DNA of 64,000 bases, taken from contig JAIUOW010000023.1 in NCBI GenBank assembly GCA_020161775.1, positions 27,892 through 91,891 on the forward strand, written 5' to 3'. The notes beneath the pieces are model-generated. The model ran no database searches. It worked only from the letters and a program-made list of their open reading frames with translations, and was not told where the DNA came from. The stretch is from Pseudomonadota bacterium (GTDB lineage: Bacteria; Pseudomonadota; Gammaproteobacteria; Burkholderiales; Burkholderiaceae_C). A program made the position numbers and the translations under genes. Of the stretch, positions 9,375 through 17,730 are shown in pieces (positions within the stretch are counted from its first letter, which is position 1; every line of letters begins with the position of its first letter).

Positions 9375-10337
9375 TTATTCGACCTTCGCGCCCGACAGCT
9401 GCACCACTTTGCCCAGGTCAGCGATCTCCTTGCGGATGAACGCACTGAACTCCTCGGGCGTGGCGTTCATGGGGACGGCACCCATCTCGGCCAGCTTGCG
9501 GCGCGTCTCGGGCTCGGCCACGATGGTTTTCATGGCGGCGTTGACGCGAGCCACGGCGTCGGCTGGCGCGCCGGTGCGCGTGACCAGGCCGACCCAGATG
9601 CGGATTTCGTAGCCGGGGATGAACTCGCTGATCGCCGGAATATTGGGATAGCGCGGGCTGCGCGCCTGTGTGGTGACGCCCAGCGCGCGCACCTTGCCCG
9701 AGTCGATCAGCGGCGCCACTTCGGAGATTCCGCCGAAGTACGCCTGCACGCGGTTGCCCATCACGTCTACCAGCGCGGCGCTGCCCTGCTTGTAGGGCAC
9801 GTGGATCATCTTGCCGTTGGCCATGCTGTTGAACAGCGCGCCCGCCAGATGCTGCGACGTGCCACTGCCGCCCGAGCCGTAGTTGATGACCGTGCTGCCG
9901 CCTCGGGCCAGCGCCATGAACTCGCGCATGTCCTTGGCCGGCAGCTCGTTGCTAACCACCAGCATGTTGGGGATCATGGCCATGGGGCTGATCGCCACGA
10001 AGTCCTTTTCCAGGCTGTAAGTGAGGTTGCTGTACAGGCTGGGATTGGTCGCGTGCGTGTTGGAAATCATCAGCAGCGTGTAGCCGTCGGGCGCGGCTTT
10101 GGCGGCGTAGGCCGCACCGATGTTTGCGGCGGCGCCACCGCGGTTTTCCACAACCACCGGCTGGCCCAGCAGGTCGCGCAGGCGGTCGGCGGCCACGCGG
10201 GCCATGATGTCGGTGTTGCCGCCTGCCGCGAACGGCACGACCATGGTCACCGGCCGTTGCGGCCAGGCCTGGCCAAATGAAGGGGCAGCCGCCAGCGAGG
10301 CGCCGGCCAGCACGATGAGTCTGCGCGTTGAATCCAT
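9375..10337 (-). CDS. Bug/TctC-type periplasmic solute-binding protein
   Basis: Bug proteins are periplasmic receptors for carboxylates and related solutes, sometimes working with the TctAB permease. The 320-residue product has a twin-arginine-like start (MDSTRRLIVLAGASLAAAP) with a signal peptide, then the family hallmarks WPQRPVTMVVPFAAGG near residue 25, the ligand loop PDGYTLLM, HVPYKQG and ALGVTTQARSPRYPNIP. It lies between the RraA-like gene and the CoA-transferase in one leftward operon, so it probably supplies the substrate of that pathway. No tctA or tctB gene is in the window. The ligand is unknown. Confidence 0.93.
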   Translation of the reverse strand: MDSTRRLIVLAGASLAAAPSFGQAWPQRPVTMVVPFAAGGNTDIMARVAADRLRDLLGQPVVVENRGGAAANIGAAYAAKAAPDGYTLLMISNTHATNPSLYSNLTYSLEKDFVAISPMAMIPNMLVVSNELPAKDMREFMALARGGSTVINYGSGGSGTSQHLAGALFNSMANGKMIHVPYKQGSAALVDVMGNRVQAYFGGISEVAPLIDSGKVRALGVTTQARSPRYPNIPAISEFIPGYEIRIWVGLVTRTGAPADAVARVNAAMKTIVAEPETRRKLAEMGAVPMNATPEEFSAFIRKEIADLGKVVQLSGAKVE

Positions 10338-10378
10338 GTGATGTCTCCTTGGGTCGTTGGGGTGGGTCGGCGGGTGCG

Positions 10379-11050
10379 TCAGAGCTTGCGCAGCGCCGCC
10401 TCGACGAAGCCTCGGTCCCAGCGGCCGGCTTCAATATCAATCTCCAGAGCCTGTTCGTCGCGGTGGCGGCCCTCGGCCACATCCACGATTGCGTCGGCCT
10501 GGTCGCGCGGGATCAGCACCACGCCGTCGCTGTCGCCGACCAGCAGATCACCCGGTGCGACGGACAGCCCGCCTGCGGCAATGGGGTAGCCGATCTCACC
10601 GGGGCCGCTCTTGTAGGGGCCGTTAGGGGTGGCGCCTCGCGCCACAACCGCAAAGTCCATCGCGGCCAGTTCGTCCACGTCGCGGATGGCGCCGTCCACC
10701 ACCAACGCCTCGATGCCGCGCTTTACGGCGTGGCGCGACATCATGGCACCCAGGATGGCGTTGGTCGGCACGCCGCCCGCGTCGATCACCACCACATCAC
10801 CGGGGCGGGCCATGTCCAGCGCGCGGTGCACAAACAGGTTGTCGCCGGGGCGCACACGCACCGTGAAGGCGGGGCCGGCAAACCTCTTGCGCCCGCCGTA
10901 GGCGATGAAGCCCGCGGGGAAAGCCTGCAGCCGGTTGGCGGCATCGCCGATCACGGCCGCCGGAATCTGCCGGTAGCGCTCGACCAGCGCGGCGTCCACG
11001 CGCGGCCAGTCGGGGTTGATGCGAAGGCCGAGGCCTGTGAGGTGCTCCAT
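10379..11050 (-). CDS. RraA-family protein (HMG/CHA aldolase-like or RNase E regulator-like)
   Basis: The family includes the RNase E inhibitor RraA and class II pyruvate aldolases acting on 4-hydroxy-4-methyl-2-oxoglutarate-type substrates. The 223-residue product carries GGRKRFAGPAFTVRV, the GDVVVIDAGG loop, VDGAIRDVDELAAMDFAV and PGDLLVGDSDGVVLIP; R and D in GAIRD match the aldolase metal/substrate site. The start was placed at 11050 (MEHLTGLGLRINPDW) because GGAAAAG lies just upstream; the longer open frame is shadow. It sits 19 bp after the CaiB-type gene. The catabolic setting favours an aldolase role (inference). Confidence 0.85.
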   Translation of the reverse strand: MEHLTGLGLRINPDWPRVDAALVERYRQIPAAVIGDAANRLQAFPAGFIAYGGRKRFAGPAFTVRVRPGDNLFVHRALDMARPGDVVVIDAGGVPTNAILGAMMSRHAVKRGIEALVVDGAIRDVDELAAMDFAVVARGATPNGPYKSGPGEIGYPIAAGGLSVAPGDLLVGDSDGVVLIPRDQADAIVDVAEGRHRDEQALEIDIEAGRWDRGFVEAALRKL

Positions 11051-11069
11051 CTCTTTTCCTTGTGTGTGA

Positions 11070-12227
11070 TCAGCCGGCTGCCCTGGCGCCCAGCACGCCT
11101 GCGCGGGTGAGCGTGTCGATGTCCTGCGCCGCAAAGCCCCAAGCCGCCAGCGCGGTGGCCGTGCTCTGGCCGGGGATGTCGGGTTTGGTGGGCATGCCGC
11201 TGGGCGTGCGGCTGAAGCGCGGCGCGGGCGCGGGCTGCACGATGCCGTCGACCTCGACAAAGGTGCCGCGTGCCACGTTGTGCGGATGACGCGGCGCCTC
11301 GGCCAGGCTCAGCACGGGCGCGAAGCAGGCATCGCTGCCTTCCAGCAGCGCGCACCACTGGTCGCGTGTGCGCGTGGCAAAGACGGCTTGCAGCACGTCG
11401 CGTGCTTCGTCGTTGGGCAGGTCGTCCAGCGCGGGCTGGCGGTCCTTCAGGCCGAGCTTGTCCAGCAGCAGCGCGCGGAACTTCGGCTCCACCGGCGCGA
11501 CGGACACGTACTTGCCGTCCGCGCACAGGTAGGTGTCGAAATACCAGGCACCGCCGTCGGTGGCATTGGTGCCCCGTTCGTCGCTGTGCAGGCCCGCGGC
11601 ATAGCGGCCGTAGTAGTCGGTCATGAGCGACGCACTGCCGTCCACCATCGATGCGTCCACCACCTGGCCCTGGCCCGAGGTGCGCGCCTCGATCACGGCG
11701 CTGAGCAGGCCCAGGGCCAGGTACATGGCGCCGCCGCCGAAATCGCCGGTCAGCACCAGCGGCGGCGTGGGCGGCTGGCCCTTGCGCCCGATGGAGTGCA
11801 GCACGCCGCTGAGCGCGATGTAGTTGATGTCGTGGCCGGCACCCATGGCCAGCGGGCCGTCCTGGCCCCATCCCGTCATGCGGCCGTAGACCAGGCGCGG
11901 GTTGCGCGCGAAGCACACGTCGGGGCCGAACCCCATGCGCTCCAGCGTCCCGGGGCGGAACACGTCGATCAGCGCGTCGGCCTGTTCGATCAGCTTCAGC
12001 GCGGCCTCGATGCCGTCCTTGTGTTTCAGGTCGATGCTGACCGACGGCCGGCTGCGTTTGAGGATGTTGTAGCGGTCGGGCCGGGGCGTACCCAGGCCGT
12101 GCGGCTCGGTCCGGTCGATGCGGATCACGTCCGCGCCCAGATCGGCCAGCAGCATGGCGCACATGGGGCCAGGCCCGATGCCACCGAACTCCACGATGCG
12201 AACACCGCTGAGCGGCCCCTTGTTCAT
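11070..12227 (-). CDS. CaiB/BaiF-family (type III) CoA-transferase
   Basis: Type III CoA-transferases (formyl-CoA, carnitine, succinyl-CoA:mesaconate types) exchange CoA between acids through an aspartyl anhydride. The 385-residue product has the N-terminal fold LSGVRIVEFGGIGPGPMCAM and LADLGADVIRIDR, DLKHKDGIEAALKLI, and FRPGTLERMGFGPDV; the DFGGGAMYLALGLLSA region fits the family. The aspartate in GDFGGGAMY is a plausible nucleophile. The start at 12227 is chosen for AGGAGAC upstream. It opens the leftward operon and is divergent from the GH88/105-like gene across a 159-bp AT-rich promoter region. Confidence 0.92.
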   Translation of the reverse strand: MNKGPLSGVRIVEFGGIGPGPMCAMLLADLGADVIRIDRTEPHGLGTPRPDRYNILKRSRPSVSIDLKHKDGIEAALKLIEQADALIDVFRPGTLERMGFGPDVCFARNPRLVYGRMTGWGQDGPLAMGAGHDINYIALSGVLHSIGRKGQPPTPPLVLTGDFGGGAMYLALGLLSAVIEARTSGQGQVVDASMVDGSASLMTDYYGRYAAGLHSDERGTNATDGGAWYFDTYLCADGKYVSVAPVEPKFRALLLDKLGLKDRQPALDDLPNDEARDVLQAVFATRTRDQWCALLEGSDACFAPVLSLAEAPRHPHNVARGTFVEVDGIVQPAPAPRFSRTPSGMPTKPDIPGQSTATALAAWGFAAQDIDTLTRAGVLGARAAG

Positions 12228-12272
12228 CTGCTTGTCTCCTGTCTTCGGTGCAGTATGGAAGTTATCGGTAGC

Positions 12273-12298
12273 AAGGTCAAGCAAATTCGAGCAAATTC
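12273..12298. promoter_or_regulatory. 10-bp-phased repeat, candidate DeoR operator (site A)
   Basis: AAATTC occurs at 12283-12288 and 12293-12298, and a degenerate AAGGTC lies one further 10-bp step upstream at 12273-12278. The tandem unit is AGCAAATTCG/AGCAAATTCA. It lies in the middle of the 159-bp divergent region between the CaiB-type gene and the GH88/105-like gene, with AT-rich sequence on its right (12299-12345). Similar phased AAATC/AAATTC units appear at 17706-17730 and 19230-19244. Assignment to the DeoR protein encoded at 19266 is inference. Confidence 0.45.
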
Positions 12299-12386
12299 AT
12301 CCAGATATGCTTTTCAATCTACCAAAATATTCCATATACTCCAGCGCGACGGACCAGTGGTGGGCCGAAAAGTGGAGACACAACGA

Positions 12387-13385
12387 ATGACAAGCAGCAT
12401 CGTCCAGCGCATCGTGGATTACGGATGGCGTGGCGTGAACACCGGTGGCAAGCACTCCGGATTGCTGAACGCGATGTACACGGCGGGCCTGCGCAAGGGC
12501 TTCGACGAACGGGTGGCCGAGGTGCTGGCCGGCCCCGTGATCACCCATCCCAACCTGGCGGACAGTTCGTCGCGCATGCGCCCGTTGGTGCTGGCCGGCA
12601 AGGCGGCCGAAGCCCGCGCGGCCAACGACGTCTTCCAGAAAGAGCGGGTGGTGGCTGGCGGCGTGACGCAGCACACCACAGCGCGCAGCACCCACGGCTG
12701 GGTCTTTGCCGACACGGCCTACATGGTGCCGCCTTCACAGGCCATCCTGGGCAACTGGGAGCTGGCGTTCGCCGACCTCAAGGGCTATCACAAGATCCTG
12801 GCTCAGCCCGACGGGCTGATGCGCCACGTGTTCAACGCGGGCGTGCCGGCCGAGGAAAGTTACGTCGACCTGGACCTGTGGATCGATGGCACTGCCTGGG
12901 GCCGCGCGAACGGCTGGTGGACGGCGGGCGTGGTGGACGTGCTCGAAGTCATTCCGCAGGCATCGTGGGATGCGGAACTCGTGGCCATGTACGAAAAGAC
13001 CGTGGCGCGTCTGATCGAATGTCAGGACGACGGCATCTGGCGTGCGACCATCGACGACTCATACTCGCTGCTGGACACCAGTGCCACGGTGATGATCGGC
13101 TACGCGCTGGCCAAGGGCGCGCAGCTCGGCCTGGGCGGCGAGAAGGCTGAAAAGGCCAGCTTTGCCGCGCTGGAACGTGTCATGCGCCACCACTTCGACT
13201 GGAAGAACGCGATCTTGCGCGACCAGCAGTACGGGCCGATGATCGTCAACGTCTCCAGCGCCAACCCGCGCCATCACGACCATGGCAATGCCTACGGCCA
13301 GGGCTTCCTGGCCGCTCTGTATGCGTTGAATGCCGACGGCGTGCGCGTGCGCGACCTCGGCATTCGCTCGCTGCGCAACGCTTGA
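12387..13385 (+). CDS. GH88/GH105-like alpha/alpha six-barrel protein
   Basis: The 332-residue product resembles unsaturated glucuronyl/rhamnogalacturonyl hydrolases, which act on unsaturated uronic-acid sugars. The family pattern is visible: YMVPPSQAILG, then YHKILAQPDGLMRHVFN, then WIDGTAWGRANGWWTAGVVD (like WGRGNGW in the family), IECQDDGIWRATIDDSYS and TSATVMIGYALAKG. The open frame extends left to 11280, but that part is antisense to the CaiB-type gene. The start at 12387 has GTGGAGAC upstream and follows the AT-rich divergent promoter. It is followed 19 bp later by an acyl-CoA dehydrogenase, an unexpected partner for a glycoside hydrolase. Substrate unknown. Confidence 0.75.
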   Translation: MTSSIVQRIVDYGWRGVNTGGKHSGLLNAMYTAGLRKGFDERVAEVLAGPVITHPNLADSSSRMRPLVLAGKAAEARAANDVFQKERVVAGGVTQHTTARSTHGWVFADTAYMVPPSQAILGNWELAFADLKGYHKILAQPDGLMRHVFNAGVPAEESYVDLDLWIDGTAWGRANGWWTAGVVDVLEVIPQASWDAELVAMYEKTVARLIECQDDGIWRATIDDSYSLLDTSATVMIGYALAKGAQLGLGGEKAEKASFAALERVMRHHFDWKNAILRDQQYGPMIVNVSSANPRHHDHGNAYGQGFLAALYALNADGVRVRDLGIRSLRNA

Positions 13386-13404
13386 ACGAAACGGCAGGCC
13401 CGGC

Positions 13405-14553
13405 ATGGACTTCAAAATTTCGGAAGAGCAGACGGCGATTCTTGACATGACGCGGCGCTTTGCGCGCGAGCGCATCCGCCCGCATGTACGGCAATACGAC
13501 CGCGACGAGCGGTTTCCGCTGGAGATTTATGCCGAGATGGGGCCGCTGGGCTTGACCGGCGGCGTGATCCCGGAGGCCTATGGTGGCGCCGGCATGGACT
13601 TCGTGACGTATGCGCTGATGGTCATGGAGCTGGCCGAGGTCTGCCAGGTCATGGCCTGCGCGGCCACCTGGGCCAGCGGCGTGGGCGGTCTCAGTGTGCT
13701 GAACTTCGGCACCGAGGAGCAGAAGCAGAAGTACCTGGCGCCGCTGGCGCGCGGACAGGGGCCCGTGGCCTTTGCGCTGACCGAGACGCACACCGGCTCG
13801 GACGTCGCGTCCATGCGCACGCGCGCCGTGCGCGACGGTGACCACTACGTGCTCAACGGCACCAAGACCTGGATCTCGGCCGTGGCCGTGGCGCGCTGGA
13901 TCGTGACCTTTGCCACGCTGGACGCCAGCGCGGGGCGCAAGGGCATCACGGCGTTTCTGCTGGAGCCCGAGTGGGCCGGCATCACGCGCACACCGTTCAA
14001 GAACAAGGTCGGCTTTCGCCCGCTGGAATCGGGTGAGCTGGTGCTGGACAACGTGCGCGTACCGGTGGCCAACCGCCTGGGCGAAGAAGGCCAGGGCTTC
14101 AAGATCGCGATGTCGTCGGTGGAAAGCGGCCGGCTCACGGTGGCCGCGCGCTGCGTCGGCATGATGCGCGCGTGCCTGGCCCTGGCCAGCGACTATGCGA
14201 AGACGCGCGAGACCTTCGGTCAGCCCATCGGCCAGCGGCAGCTGGTGCAGTCCAAGATCACCGACATGCGCGTGGCTTACGAGACGGCGCGCCTGCTGGT
14301 GCTGCAGGCCGCGTGGAAGAAGGACAACGGCGAACGCGCCCGGGCCGACATGTCCATGGCCAAGATGTACGCGAGCGACGCGCTGATGCGCACCGCCGAG
14401 GACGCCATGCAGATCCATGGCGCCTACGGCTGCTCGGACGAATACGACATCGGCCGCTACTGGCGCGACGCCAAGTTCATGCAGACAATCGAAGGCAGCA
14501 ACGAGATTCACCGCGGGCTGATCGCGGAGTACGAGCTGGGGTATCGGCAGTAG
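13405..14553 (+). CDS. acyl-CoA dehydrogenase
   Basis: This flavoenzyme oxidises an acyl-CoA to the 2-enoyl-CoA. The 382-residue product has the family order: helical N-terminal domain (residues 1-115, with GLTGGVIPEAYGGAGMDFVT), beta domain with FALTETHTGSDVASMRT and NGTKTWIS (flavin and acyl contacts), and the C-terminal helical domain with TFGQPIGQRQLVQSKI and QIHGAYG. The probable catalytic base is Glu363 in IEGSNEIHR. The start at 13405 (MDFKISEEQ) is the usual N terminus; the earlier in-frame start lies inside the preceding gene. It is co-oriented with the GH88/105-like gene and convergent with the SDR gene 5 bp away. Confidence 0.94.
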   Translation: MDFKISEEQTAILDMTRRFARERIRPHVRQYDRDERFPLEIYAEMGPLGLTGGVIPEAYGGAGMDFVTYALMVMELAEVCQVMACAATWASGVGGLSVLNFGTEEQKQKYLAPLARGQGPVAFALTETHTGSDVASMRTRAVRDGDHYVLNGTKTWISAVAVARWIVTFATLDASAGRKGITAFLLEPEWAGITRTPFKNKVGFRPLESGELVLDNVRVPVANRLGEEGQGFKIAMSSVESGRLTVAARCVGMMRACLALASDYAKTRETFGQPIGQRQLVQSKITDMRVAYETARLLVLQAAWKKDNGERARADMSMAKMYASDALMRTAEDAMQIHGAYGCSDEYDIGRYWRDAKFMQTIEGSNEIHRGLIAEYELGYRQ

Positions 14554-14558
14554 CGCCC

Positions 14559-15344
14559 TCAGCGCAGTTCGCCGCGCGCCGCGTCGTACAGCACACCGGC
14601 CGCGGCAAAGCCGCCGTCCACATTCAGCACGTGGCCGGTGACGAAGCTCGCATCGTCCGAGCACAGGAAGCTCACCGCGCCCGCGATCTCGGCCGGCGTC
14701 GCGTAGCGCTTGAGCGCCATGCGGCCCAGGAACGCCTCGCGCTGCGCCGGGCCGTGGGCGGTGCGTTCGACCTGCGTGGGCCCGGGCGCCACGGCGTTGA
14801 CCAGGATGCCGTGCGGCGCCAGCTCCATCGCCATGGTCTGCGTGAGGTTGATGATGGCGGCCTTGGACGCGCCGTAGGCGGCGCGCCCGATGCCGCCGGC
14901 CTGGCCCGACACCGACGACAGGTTCACGATGCGCCCGCCGCCGGTTTGCACCATCAGCCGCGCGGCCGCCTGCCCGCACAGGAACACGCCCGCCAGATTG
15001 ACGCGCAGCACGCGCTGGAACTGTGGCAACGTCGTCTCCAGGAACGGTGTGCGTTCGGCGATGCCGGCGTTGCTGATCTGCAGGTCCAGCCGGCCGTGGC
15101 GTTCGGCCACCTGCGCGTACACGCGCTGCACCGACGCCGGGTCGGCCACGTCCAGCACGGCGCCATGGGCCGGCGCGGGCGAGCCCTGCAACTGTTCCAG
15201 CGCCCGCGTCACGCGTTGCGGATCGATGTCGGCGGCAATCACGGTGGCACCGTCGGCCGCCAGGCGCAGCGCGATGCCGCGGCCGATGCCGGCGCCCGCG
15301 CCGGTGACCAGCGCGATTCTGCCTGTGAGCGGGGCGCCGCTCAT
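14559..15344 (-). CDS. short-chain dehydrogenase/reductase (FabG/3-hydroxyacyl type)
   Basis: This is a 261-residue NAD(P)-dependent SDR, probably oxidising a hydroxyacyl intermediate. Seen are the cofactor motif VTGAGAGIGRG (near residue 12), NAG in ISNAGIAERTP, the catalytic Ser in NLSSVSGQ, and YxxxK in YGASKAA, then NAVAPG and the C-terminal GHVLNVDGG. The start at 15344 (MSGAPLTGR) overlaps the stop of the preceding MaoC-like gene as ATGA, so the two are translationally coupled. It is the last gene of the leftward operon that begins with the acyl-CoA synthetase. Confidence 0.93.
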   Translation of the reverse strand: MSGAPLTGRIALVTGAGAGIGRGIALRLAADGATVIAADIDPQRVTRALEQLQGSPAPAHGAVLDVADPASVQRVYAQVAERHGRLDLQISNAGIAERTPFLETTLPQFQRVLRVNLAGVFLCGQAAARLMVQTGGGRIVNLSSVSGQAGGIGRAAYGASKAAIINLTQTMAMELAPHGILVNAVAPGPTQVERTAHGPAQREAFLGRMALKRYATPAEIAGAVSFLCSDDASFVTGHVLNVDGGFAAAGVLYDAARGELR

Positions 15345-15793
15345 CCCGGGTTCTTGCGCCGCACCATGCGCACCATCTGGCCCTGGCACATGGTGGTGCC
15401 GTCATGCTTGACCAGGCGCGCGTCCCAGAACACCAGGCCGCGGTCCTTCTTGCTGACGTCGCGCTTTTCCTTGACCGCCGCCACCAGGTGCACCGTGTCG
15501 CCGATGAAGCCCGGCGCCAGGAACCGCCACTCGATACCCGCCAGCGCCATGCCGGTCTCATCCGTGATGCCGATGCGGTTGTACAGGCCGTTGGCGATGC
15601 TCACCAGCAGCATGCCGTGCGCCGCACGCTGGCCGAACACCGAGTTTTTGGCAGCCTCGGTGCTGATGTGGAAGTCGGTCAGGTCACCGGTCAGGCCGGC
15701 GAAGACGTACAGGTCGTATTCAGCGATCGTGCGCGACGGGGAGCGGAACTCCTCGCCCACGACTAGTTCTTCAAAGTATCTCGATTTTTCCAT
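15341..15793 (-). CDS. MaoC-like hot-dog-fold dehydratase
   Basis: The 150-residue product is a single hot-dog domain of the (R)-enoyl-CoA hydratase/MaoC family, which hydrates 2-enoyl-CoA esters. It shows FEELVVGEEFRSPSRTI, the hydratase-type active-site region FAGLTGDLTDFHISTEAA with Asp and His, AHGMLLVSIANGL and WRFLAPGFIGDTV. It sits between an enoyl-CoA hydratase gene (upstream) and the SDR with which it shares ATGA. Two hydratase folds of different stereochemistry in one operon suggest two hydration steps or a chain with a branched or hydroxylated substrate (inference). Confidence 0.9.
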   Translation of the reverse strand: MEKSRYFEELVVGEEFRSPSRTIAEYDLYVFAGLTGDLTDFHISTEAAKNSVFGQRAAHGMLLVSIANGLYNRIGITDETGMALAGIEWRFLAPGFIGDTVHLVAAVKEKRDVSKKDRGLVFWDARLVKHDGTTMCQGQMVRMVRRKNPG

Positions 15794-15835
15794 GATGGTC
15801 CTTCGTTGCGGCCTTGGGGCTGCGCGCCGGTGGCG

Positions 15836-16654
15836 TTAGCGGCCTTCGTAGCGGGGCGCGCGCCGGTCCTCGAACGCTTGCGCGCCTTCCAGCGCGTCCT
15901 GCGTCATGCGCAGCACGCGGTTCTGGTGTTCGCCGACACGCAGGCCTTCCTCGACGCCGGCACCCATGGTGCGCCAGACTGTCTCCTTGGCAGCCTGTAC
16001 GGCCAGCGTGGGCAGCGCGGCGATGCGCGCCGCGATGTCCTGCGCCACGGGCAGCAGATCACCGGGTTCGACGACCCGGTTCACTAGCCGCATGGCCAGC
16101 GCCTCCTGGGCGTCGATGATGCGCCCAGTCAAAAGCATCTCCATCGCCAGCCCCATGCCCACCAGGCGCGGTAGCCAGTACAGGCCGCCGCTGCCGGGCA
16201 CCACGCCCTTGGTCACTTCGGGCAGGCCGAAGCGCGCACCGGCCGCAGCCACGCGGATGTCGCAGTTGAGCGCCAGTTCAAGCCCGCCCCCCAATGCCAG
16301 CCCCTGCACCGCGGCGATCACCGGCTTGTGCAGCGTCGCTGGCGGCACGTAGTGGATACGGCGCGCCTCGCCTTCGCGGCTGGACCATTCGTCGTCCTGC
16401 GGCGCGGGCTCGCCCGCGCGCGCGCGTGGGCCGAAGCCCAGATCGGTCTCCCGCAGATCGCGGCCTGAGCAGAAACTGTCCCCGCTGGCGTGCAGGATCG
16501 CCACCTTCACCGTGCGGTCCAGCGCGATCGCCTGCCAGGCACGCGATAGCGCCCGCACAGACGCGGGCGACAACGCGTTGTGGACCGCCGGGCGGTTCAG
16601 GCAGACATAGGCGATGCCGGCGTCGATCCGGTAGCTGACGGCGTCCTGGGTCAT
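15836..16654 (-). CDS. enoyl-CoA hydratase/isomerase (crotonase family)
   Basis: Crotonase-fold enzymes hydrate or isomerise acyl-CoA substrates. The 272-residue product has CLNRPAVHNALS, the oxyanion-hole segments SGDSFCSGRDL and VQGLALGGGLELALNCD, and GLPEVTKGVVPGSGG. An insertion with GPRARAGEPAPQDDEW (about residues 75-95) enlarges the loop after the first oxyanion motif. The start at 16654 (MTQDAVSYRID) gives the normal length; the longer frame overlaps the upstream Bug gene. It begins 10 bp after the Bug stop codon and is followed by the MaoC-like gene. Confidence 0.92.
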   Translation of the reverse strand: MTQDAVSYRIDAGIAYVCLNRPAVHNALSPASVRALSRAWQAIALDRTVKVAILHASGDSFCSGRDLRETDLGFGPRARAGEPAPQDDEWSSREGEARRIHYVPPATLHKPVIAAVQGLALGGGLELALNCDIRVAAAGARFGLPEVTKGVVPGSGGLYWLPRLVGMGLAMEMLLTGRIIDAQEALAMRLVNRVVEPGDLLPVAQDIAARIAALPTLAVQAAKETVWRTMGAGVEEGLRVGEHQNRVLRMTQDALEGAQAFEDRRAPRYEGR

Positions 16655-16664
16655 GCGGGCCGCG

Positions 16665-17648
16665 TCATTGCACGAAGCGGCCCGCCAGCACCTTGTCCCA
16701 GCGCGCGTGCTGGGCGCGGATGTAGGTGTCGAATTCCTGCGGGGTGGTGTACCTCGCGTCCATGCCGACATTGGCCATGGCCTGCCGCACGTCATCCCTT
16801 GCCAGCACCTCACGCAGTGCCGCGTTGATGCGCGTCACCAGCTCCGGGGGCATCTTGGCCGGGCCCCACAGGCCGAGCCACGTCTTGTGGTCCAGCGCGG
16901 GAAAACCGGCTTCGCTGGCACTGGGCACGTCGGGCAAGGCGGCGCTGCGCTCGGGCTGCATGACCGCCAGCGCGCGCAGGCGGCCGGACTTGATCATCGG
17001 CACCACCTGGGCGACGGTGCCGGCATTCATCTGGATCTCTCCGGCGACGACCGCTGCGGTCGCCGGACCACCGCCCTTGTAGGGCACATGCGTCAACTTG
17101 GTCTGGGTGACCATCTGCATGAGCTCACCGCCGAGATGGTCCGACCCTCCGATGCCCGAAGAACCGAAGTTGATCTGACCGGGGTTTCGCTTGGCGTAAT
17201 CCACCAGTTCGGCCAGTGTGCGCGCCGGCACGCCGGGGTGGACCGAGATGACGTTGGAGCCCTCGGCCAGCATGCCGATGGGCGTGAACGACTTCAGCGG
17301 ATCGAACGGCATGTTCTTCTGCACATGGTGCGTCGTGACCATGGCGATGTGATAGACCAGAAGGGTGTTGCCGTCGGGTTCGGCGTTGGCCACCGAAGCG
17401 GCGCCGATGGTCCCTGCGGCGCCCGCAGTATTCACCACCACGAACTGGGTGCCGAACTTCTCGGACAGCCGCGGTGCGATGGTGCGTGCGATGAAATCCG
17501 TGGCGCCCGCCGGCGCGAACGGCACGACGAGCTTGACGGGTGTTTTACCGAACTCGGTGGCTTGCGCCAGGGGCAGGCAGCACGTGGCGGCCGCCAGCAG
17601 TCCGAGCGCGACCTTGCGCCGCCGGGTGATGGGGGAAAGTACGGGCAT
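16665..17648 (-). CDS. Bug/TctC-type periplasmic solute-binding protein
   Basis: The 327-residue protein has a signal peptide (MPVLSPITRRRKVALGLLAA, cleavage near QATEF) and the Bug hallmarks VKLVVPFAPAGATDFIART, PDGNTLLV, HVPYKGGGPATAAV and ALAVMQPERSAALPDVPS. The start at 17648 is fixed by AAGGAGAC upstream. It lies between the acyl-CoA synthetase and the enoyl-CoA hydratase, with phased AAATC repeats 58-82 bp upstream of its ATG, so it may have its own regulated promoter. Receptor for a carboxylate that is then CoA-activated by the neighbouring ligase (inference). Confidence 0.93.
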   Translation of the reverse strand: MPVLSPITRRRKVALGLLAAATCCLPLAQATEFGKTPVKLVVPFAPAGATDFIARTIAPRLSEKFGTQFVVVNTAGAAGTIGAASVANAEPDGNTLLVYHIAMVTTHHVQKNMPFDPLKSFTPIGMLAEGSNVISVHPGVPARTLAELVDYAKRNPGQINFGSSGIGGSDHLGGELMQMVTQTKLTHVPYKGGGPATAAVVAGEIQMNAGTVAQVVPMIKSGRLRALAVMQPERSAALPDVPSASEAGFPALDHKTWLGLWGPAKMPPELVTRINAALREVLARDDVRQAMANVGMDARYTTPQEFDTYIRAQHARWDKVLAGRFVQ

Positions 17649-17705
17649 GGCAATGTCTCCTTCTTTTTGCCAGAGTATGGATGAGTTTGAGACATTGTCA
17701 AAGAT

Positions 17706-17730
17706 AAATCCTCCGAAATCGATCAAATTC
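17706..17730. promoter_or_regulatory. phased AAATC repeats, candidate DeoR operator (site B)
   Basis: AAATC stands at 17706-17710 and 17716-17720 (10 bp apart), followed by AAATTC at 17725-17730. The array spans the last codons of the acyl-CoA synthetase gene and the gap before the Bug gene. It resembles the arrays at 12273-12298 and 19230-19244. The position, upstream of the Bug ATG at 17648, would suit an internal promoter. Confidence 0.4.

Noticed and set aside
11280-12386. N-terminal extension of the GH88/105-like frame.
   Set aside because: The extension is antisense to the CaiB-type gene and the real start has a ribosome-binding site after the AT-rich promoter.
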